Positions 35,759 through 39,889 of a stretch of DNA of 39,889 nt are shown here, piece by piece. How positions within the stretch are numbered: position 1 is the stretch's first letter; each line of letters opens with the position of its first letter. The translations under genes and the position numbers were made by a program. A model generated the notes under the pieces. The model ran no database searches and was not told where the DNA came from. It saw nothing but the letters and a program-made list of their open reading frames with translations. Source of the stretch: an uncultured Oleiphilus sp. (lineage in GTDB: Bacteria; Pseudomonadota; Gammaproteobacteria; Pseudomonadales; Oleiphilaceae); the NCBI GenBank assembly GCA_913020495.1, contig CAJWBJ010000028.1, forward strand, positions 1 to 39,889, written 5' to 3'.

Positions 35759-36534
35759 TGATTCAACCGCTTCTACCTGACTCTCGAGTGCTCATTTGCC
35801 GGCCAGAACCCTCTGCTTCTGAGCTCGCGAAAGTACTTCAGTCGGTCGGGGCTGAATGTGAAGTGCTGCCAACACTCTTGATAAAACCTTTAGAGCTTAA
35901 TGCACAAGCGCGGCAAAAAGTTATAGATATCGATCAATATGATCATGTCATTGTGGTTAGCCAGCATGCAGCAACTTTAGGTTTATCCGTTATTGATGAG
36001 TATTGGCCACAATTCCCGATTAATCAGAGCTGGTTTGCGATTGGCCGGAAAACCTCTAATGTACTTAAACCAGCAAATCTTGAATTAATTGAACCAAATA
36101 AAGACTTGAGCAGTGAAGCCCTTCTGAAAATATCAGAACTGAAAGACGTCAAAAATAAAAAAATTCTTATTCTAAAGGGAAAAGAAGGCAGAAATAAACT
36201 AGAGCTTGAACTGAGCGCACGCGGTGCAACAGTTGATACAATTGAGTTATATGAGCGTATTTGTCCAATTTATTCATCTGCAGAATTAGAAGCAAGCTTG
36301 GTCACGTTTAATCCAAACTACATTGTTGCGTTAAGTGGTGAAACACTATTGAACCTTATTAAGCTTAGTCAAAGTGCTAATATCGACCTCCATAACAAGG
36401 CACTTATTCTATCGAGTGAACGAGTCGCAAACATTGCGCGCGAGCATGGTCTAAACTTAATTTATATTGCGAATAATTTAATGCCGATGGATATTATTCG
36501 CTGTATCGCCAAGGCGAGAAAAGCAATACACTAA
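35758..36534 (+). CDS. hemD: Uroporphyrinogen-III synthase
   Basis: HemD closes hydroxymethylbilane to uroporphyrinogen III with inversion of ring D. The 258 residues show the weakly conserved two-domain fold: LICRPEPSASELAKVLQSVG at the start, YDHVIVVSQHAA and ILILKGKEGRNKLELELSAR in the middle, and VALSGETLLNL near the second domain. The family is poorly conserved, so its place directly after hemC, overlapping it by one base, is the strongest support. Confidence 0.9.
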   Translation: MIQPLLPDSRVLICRPEPSASELAKVLQSVGAECEVLPTLLIKPLELNAQARQKVIDIDQYDHVIVVSQHAATLGLSVIDEYWPQFPINQSWFAIGRKTSNVLKPANLELIEPNKDLSSEALLKISELKDVKNKKILILKGKEGRNKLELELSARGATVDTIELYERICPIYSSAELEASLVTFNPNYIVALSGETLLNLIKLSQSANIDLHNKALILSSERVANIAREHGLNLIYIANNLMPMDIIRCIAKARKAIH

Positions 36535-36573
36535 AGCTATTAAAATAAACATCGAATTCAGACAGGACTAAAC

Positions 36574-37707
36574 GTGACTGACGCGCAAACCCTACCACCA
36601 CCAAAGTCAAGCCCAGCAAAACCAAGAAAAACAAAACAGGGTAAAGCACCTGTTGTTTGGCCTTTTGCCTTGTTAGTGATTTTTGTATTTACGCTTAGTG
36701 CATTGGCTGCCATTTATTTTTGGCAACAGCTAGAAAAACAAAATTCGCTCATTGATATGCTGACAAAAGACCGAACAGTTGTACAAAGCCGCACGATGCA
36801 GCTAGAGCAAAGTTTGAATCGACGCATTAATTCAATTGAAGGGGCTTTCGAGACCCAAACATCTGCTGTTAATAAGTTTAAGCAGCAAAGCCAGTTTAAT
36901 ACACAACAGCTCCATGATCTTGGTGCTAGAAGTAGAGCGGATTGGCTAATGGCCGAAACTGAATATCTGATGCATCTGGCGAACCAGCGATTAACCTTGG
37001 AGCACGATGTTCGAGGTGCTGAAGCTATATTGGTTTCAGCAGATAAAGTGCTTGCAGAAAATAATGACCCGGGTTTATTAATGGTTCGACAAGCGCTAGG
37101 CAATGAAATTTTAGCTTTACAGCAAACCAAAACCGTCGATAGCGATGGCTTATATGTTCGTTTATCAGCCATGATCAAATCTTTAGATCGACTGAATGCC
37201 CAAGCATTTTTAAGTCAGCAGATTGAACAAAAGCAAGTTGAGTCTAAGCTAGTTTCAGAACAAGAAAATCCAGAGCAGCTATATACATGGAAAGAAATTT
37301 TAAAAGGCATGTGGGCTGACCTTCAAAAAGTAATTGTGATTACCCCCTTAGATCAACCAATTAAGCCATTACTTACGCCAGACCAAAGCTATTATCTTAA
37401 ACAAAACTTGAGGTTAATGCTTGAGCAGGCAAGTTTAGCATTACTGGAAAAAGAGCAGGTTATCTTTTTTGACAGTCTAGCTAAAGCATCTCAGTGGATG
37501 GGTGAATATTTTGATATTACAGATGTTCAGGCGCAGGTTTTGATGTCTAATCTTAATGAAATGAAAAGTATGAAAATTAATCCAGTTATTCCTGACATTT
37601 CAAACTCACTCCGACTCCTCAAGGGTAAAATCGAAAAAATGTATCAAAACCATTCACTTGGTAAGCTCTCAAGACCTAGTGAGGAAATCGAGGGTAATGA
37701 AAAATGA
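36574..37707 (+). CDS. hemX: HemX-family membrane protein of the haem operon
   Basis: This is a 377-residue inner-membrane protein. A short Pro/Lys-rich cytoplasmic tail precedes one membrane segment (about 28-50). A long, mostly helical periplasmic part follows, with a coiled-coil start (residues 52-105) and the family run DWLMAETEYLMHLANQRLTL. It was once labelled a uroporphyrinogen methyltransferase, but no SAM motif is visible. Its role in haem synthesis is not well known. The start is GTG with an agga ribosome site. It overlaps hemY by four bases. Confidence 0.88.
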   Translation: MTDAQTLPPPKSSPAKPRKTKQGKAPVVWPFALLVIFVFTLSALAAIYFWQQLEKQNSLIDMLTKDRTVVQSRTMQLEQSLNRRINSIEGAFETQTSAVNKFKQQSQFNTQQLHDLGARSRADWLMAETEYLMHLANQRLTLEHDVRGAEAILVSADKVLAENNDPGLLMVRQALGNEILALQQTKTVDSDGLYVRLSAMIKSLDRLNAQAFLSQQIEQKQVESKLVSEQENPEQLYTWKEILKGMWADLQKVIVITPLDQPIKPLLTPDQSYYLKQNLRLMLEQASLALLEKEQVIFFDSLAKASQWMGEYFDITDVQAQVLMSNLNEMKSMKINPVIPDISNSLRLLKGKIEKMYQNHSLGKLSRPSEEIEGNEK

Positions 37708-38924
37708 AGCGGACACTTTCGCTAATTGTTATTGGTCTTGCAATTGCATTAGTATTTTCTTTTGCTGTTTCATATTACCCTGGACATGTGCGTATTTATG
37801 TTGGGAGCTGGTTAATTGATATAAAGCTTTGGGTTGCCTTAGCGCTTAACCTTTCAATATTAATTATCGCAGGAATGGTTTTTATTATTTTTAGGCGGGT
37901 TGTTCAGCCTAAAAAACTAGTACGTTGGCTTAGCCAGTCTGGCTCTAAACGAGCACAGCAAAAAACTGAAAAAGGTCTAATCGCGTTACTGGAAGGGAAT
38001 TGGAATAATGCAAACAAGCTATTAAGCCGCTCAGCGATTAAATCAGAAACCCCATTAATTAATTATCTTGCTGCAGCACATGCAGCGCATGAGTTGGGAG
38101 ATGTGAAAGAGGCTGAACAGCACCTGAAAAAAGCTTACGAAAATACGAGTGACTCTGAGTTTGCTGTGGGGATTGCTCAAGCACAAATTCAATTACAACA
38201 GAATCAGCTTGAGCAATGTCTTGCAACCCTTCTACGTCTCAAAAAGCAGCAAGTGAATCATCCGTTTGTTTTGAAACTACTAAAAAGTGTCTACCTTCGG
38301 TTAGAGGACTGGCAGCAACTCATTAATCTTATTCCTGCCTTGCACAAAAACACTAAAGAAAATGATGTAAGTCTGTTAGAACTTGAGAAACTGGCATGGG
38401 ATAGATTATTTATTCAAAAAGCGGATGAGTTTGAGCATCAAAACAAACATGATTCATCCGCTGAGGCGCTAGCCTCACTTTGGAAAAAAATACCTGACGC
38501 GCTTCGTTTTGATTCATCATTAATTGAAACATATGCTAAACAACTCATGCGCCTGAAAAATGATGATGAGTGTGAAATCCTTTTAAGAAAAATGCTTAGT
38601 AAGCACTGGGATGATAACCTAGTTTCACTTTATGGAATTGTGCGTGGAAAGAATGCATCCGAGCAATTAATTAATGCCGAAAACTGGTTAAAGCAAAAAC
38701 CTAATAATGCGACTTTATTACTAACGCTAGGACGGCTATCACTTAAGAATGAGCTGTGGGGAAAAGCATTAGAATATTTTGAAGCGAGTAATCACTTACA
38801 GCCGAGTAGGCAAAGTTATGCAGAATTATGTCGGTTGAGTATGAGATTGAATAAAAATGATCAGGCTCTATTTAGTGGTTTGATAGATAGTTTAGAGCTT
38901 CCTAACTTACCCCTGCCAAAATAG
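37704..38924 (+). CDS. hemY: HemY-family TPR membrane protein
   Basis: This 406-residue protein has two N-terminal membrane segments (about 4-24 and 42-64) and a long helical part of TPR type, e.g. LINYLAAAHAAHELGDVKEA, then GKALEYFEASNHLQPSRQSY. The motif KGLIALLEGNWNNANKLLSR just after the second segment is typical of the family. It follows hemX with an ATGA overlap, the standard hemCDXY order. It is unrelated to the protoporphyrinogen oxidase also called HemY in Gram-positive bacteria. Confidence 0.92.
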   Translation: MKRTLSLIVIGLAIALVFSFAVSYYPGHVRIYVGSWLIDIKLWVALALNLSILIIAGMVFIIFRRVVQPKKLVRWLSQSGSKRAQQKTEKGLIALLEGNWNNANKLLSRSAIKSETPLINYLAAAHAAHELGDVKEAEQHLKKAYENTSDSEFAVGIAQAQIQLQQNQLEQCLATLLRLKKQQVNHPFVLKLLKSVYLRLEDWQQLINLIPALHKNTKENDVSLLELEKLAWDRLFIQKADEFEHQNKHDSSAEALASLWKKIPDALRFDSSLIETYAKQLMRLKNDDECEILLRKMLSKHWDDNLVSLYGIVRGKNASEQLINAENWLKQKPNNATLLLTLGRLSLKNELWGKALEYFEASNHLQPSRQSYAELCRLSMRLNKNDQALFSGLIDSLELPNLPLPK

Positions 38925-38998
38925 CTATTGTTTACTTTTAAGCAATGTAGAGAAAAACACCCTCGATACAGATTGTTCTGAGATTCTGCCAAGTTCCC

Positions 38999-39889
38999 CT
39001 ATTGAAAATCACTTCGCTTGGCATAAGCGAGCACATCTGAATAGAATTGAGTTTCAGGTAAACCCCCTTCTTCCAGAGTATCTAGTGCTGAAAAAACCAA
39101 TTTTGGTGATCCACTTACAAAAACTAGGCTATTAGCTAGGTCAGGGTGGTCAGCTAATACTGCATCACTCATTTGGTCATGATGACCGACCCCTTGTCTG
39201 TCATCAATATCGGCAATCACCGGTTTAAAGTGAAAAGTATCATATTGCTTTTCCCAGATTTGAGCTAATGACTTTAAATACATATCATCGTCTTTTCGTA
39301 CAGCCCAATATAATGAAACAGGGTGTTTATATTCAATAAACTGAAGGTGTTCGATGATGCTTTTCATTTGCGCAAATCCTGTTCCAGCAGCCATTAGTAT
39401 TAATGACTTTGACGGTATGTCATCTAAACAGGCTTCGCCAAAAGGTAGGGATATCGACACACATGTATTTAGCTGTTGTTGTTTTTGCAAATGTTGAACA
39501 ATTTCCAATGCTGAGGCAAGATGCGGGTCTGCTTGAATATGCAGCTCAAGAGTTCGAAGTCCAGGCCGACTGGCAATTGAAAAATAAGCCGGATCATCTC
39601 GTTCGGGTAAATTGATTGATAAGTACTGGCCAGGAAAAAACTCAGGTAATTTCCCTGCGGGTAAACTGAGTTGAATTTGATAAACATGAGCCTTGCTTAG
39701 CTCGATACTTTCAACCTGACAGGCAACTTTCTTCAATGGTAACTCCTTTGGTCCATAAACATTTTTTACCTCAATTTCACACGCTGACTGAGGCCATGTT
39801 TTACATAGCATGATTTCAGTCGACCCATCTGAAGATGCATCGACTTTATTGGCTTGATTCCCCGTTAATACGGCGCCAGAGTGAAGTTG
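38999..39889 (-). CDS. Ferredoxin-type flavin/NAD(P)H reductase, N-terminal part outside window
   Basis: The frame on the minus strand continues past the Met at 39811 to the window edge, so this is a partial gene (about 296 residues visible). Upstream of that Met the frame reads HSGAVLTGNQANK, and then IMLCKTWPQSACEIEV. This matches the end of a plant-type [2Fe-2S] ferredoxin domain with its fourth Cys ligand. FAD-binding (YLSINLPERDDPAYFSIASR) and NAD-binding (LMAAGTGFAQMKSIIEHL) domains follow, ending FYSDVLAYAKRS. This ferredoxin-FAD-NAD layout fits the CDP-6-deoxyglucoseen reductase-like proteins often found near ubiD, which supply electrons or reduced flavin. The partner cannot be seen here. 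Confidence 0.85.
   Translation of the reverse strand, partial: QLHSGAVLTGNQANKVDASSDGSTEIMLCKTWPQSACEIEVKNVYGPKELPLKKVACQVESIELSKAHVYQIQLSLPAGKLPEFFPGQYLSINLPERDDPAYFSIASRPGLRTLELHIQADPHLASALEIVQHLQKQQQLNTCVSISLPFGEACLDDIPSKSLILMAAGTGFAQMKSIIEHLQFIEYKHPVSLYWAVRKDDDMYLKSLAQIWEKQYDTFHFKPVIADIDDRQGVGHHDQMSDAVLADHPDLANSLVFVSGSPKLVFSALDTLEEGGLPETQFYSDVLAYAKRSDFQ

Overview
This window looks like a chromosome segment of an AT-leaning, free-living gammaproteobacterium. The gene families and their order fit the gamma pattern: atpD-atpC-glmU-glmS; rpoH-ftsX-ftsE-ftsY beside rsmD; lptM-lysA-dapF-DUF484; cyaA; argH back to back with algZ-algR; and hemC-hemD-hemX-hemY. The last three blocks match the order I remember from Pseudomonas. 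Base composition and protein style also recall marine Thiotrichales such as Methylophaga or Cycloclasticus, but I cannot place the genus. I see no rRNA, tRNA, CRISPR array, insertion sequence or phage gene. No gap between genes exceeds about 210 bases.

Left part (1-9.2 kb). The end of the ATP synthase operon (atpD, cut by the window edge, then atpC) closes with a clear terminator. The UDP-GlcNAc genes glmU and glmS follow. Next come a small secreted acidic protein, greB, a small helical protein, an OmpR-type regulator with its sensor kinase, and djlA.

Middle (9.3-20.5 kb). hyi and glxR form an overlapping pair for hydroxypyruvate/tartronate semialdehyde. rpoH has its own promoter and terminator. 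ftsY-ftsE-ftsX follows, and this FtsY seems to carry an N-terminal membrane anchor. rsmD is divergent from ftsY. A modABC molybdate importer is followed closely by an unrecognised Pro-rich protein and a PLP-dependent dehydratase.

Accessory gene (20.6-22.3 kb). The most unusual gene encodes a secreted protein of 533 residues. It has a phospholipase C X-type domain with the calcium-dependent, eukaryote-like active-site pattern. This is followed by a C-type-lectin-like region whose two halves appear in swapped order, then a ricin-B-type beta-trefoil. It sits between modA and a diguanylate cyclase and shares a perfect 16-bp inverted repeat with the end of the latter.

Right part (22.3-39.9 kb). 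A diguanylate cyclase lies at the end of the lptM-lysA-dapF-DUF484 run. A nine-codon ORF with a strong ribosome site overlaps the dapF start. Then come class I adenylate cyclase, argH, algZ-algR, a small secreted basic protein, and the haem genes hemCDXY behind a good sigma-70 promoter. The window ends inside a ferredoxin-reductase-type flavoprotein whose reading frame runs off the right edge.
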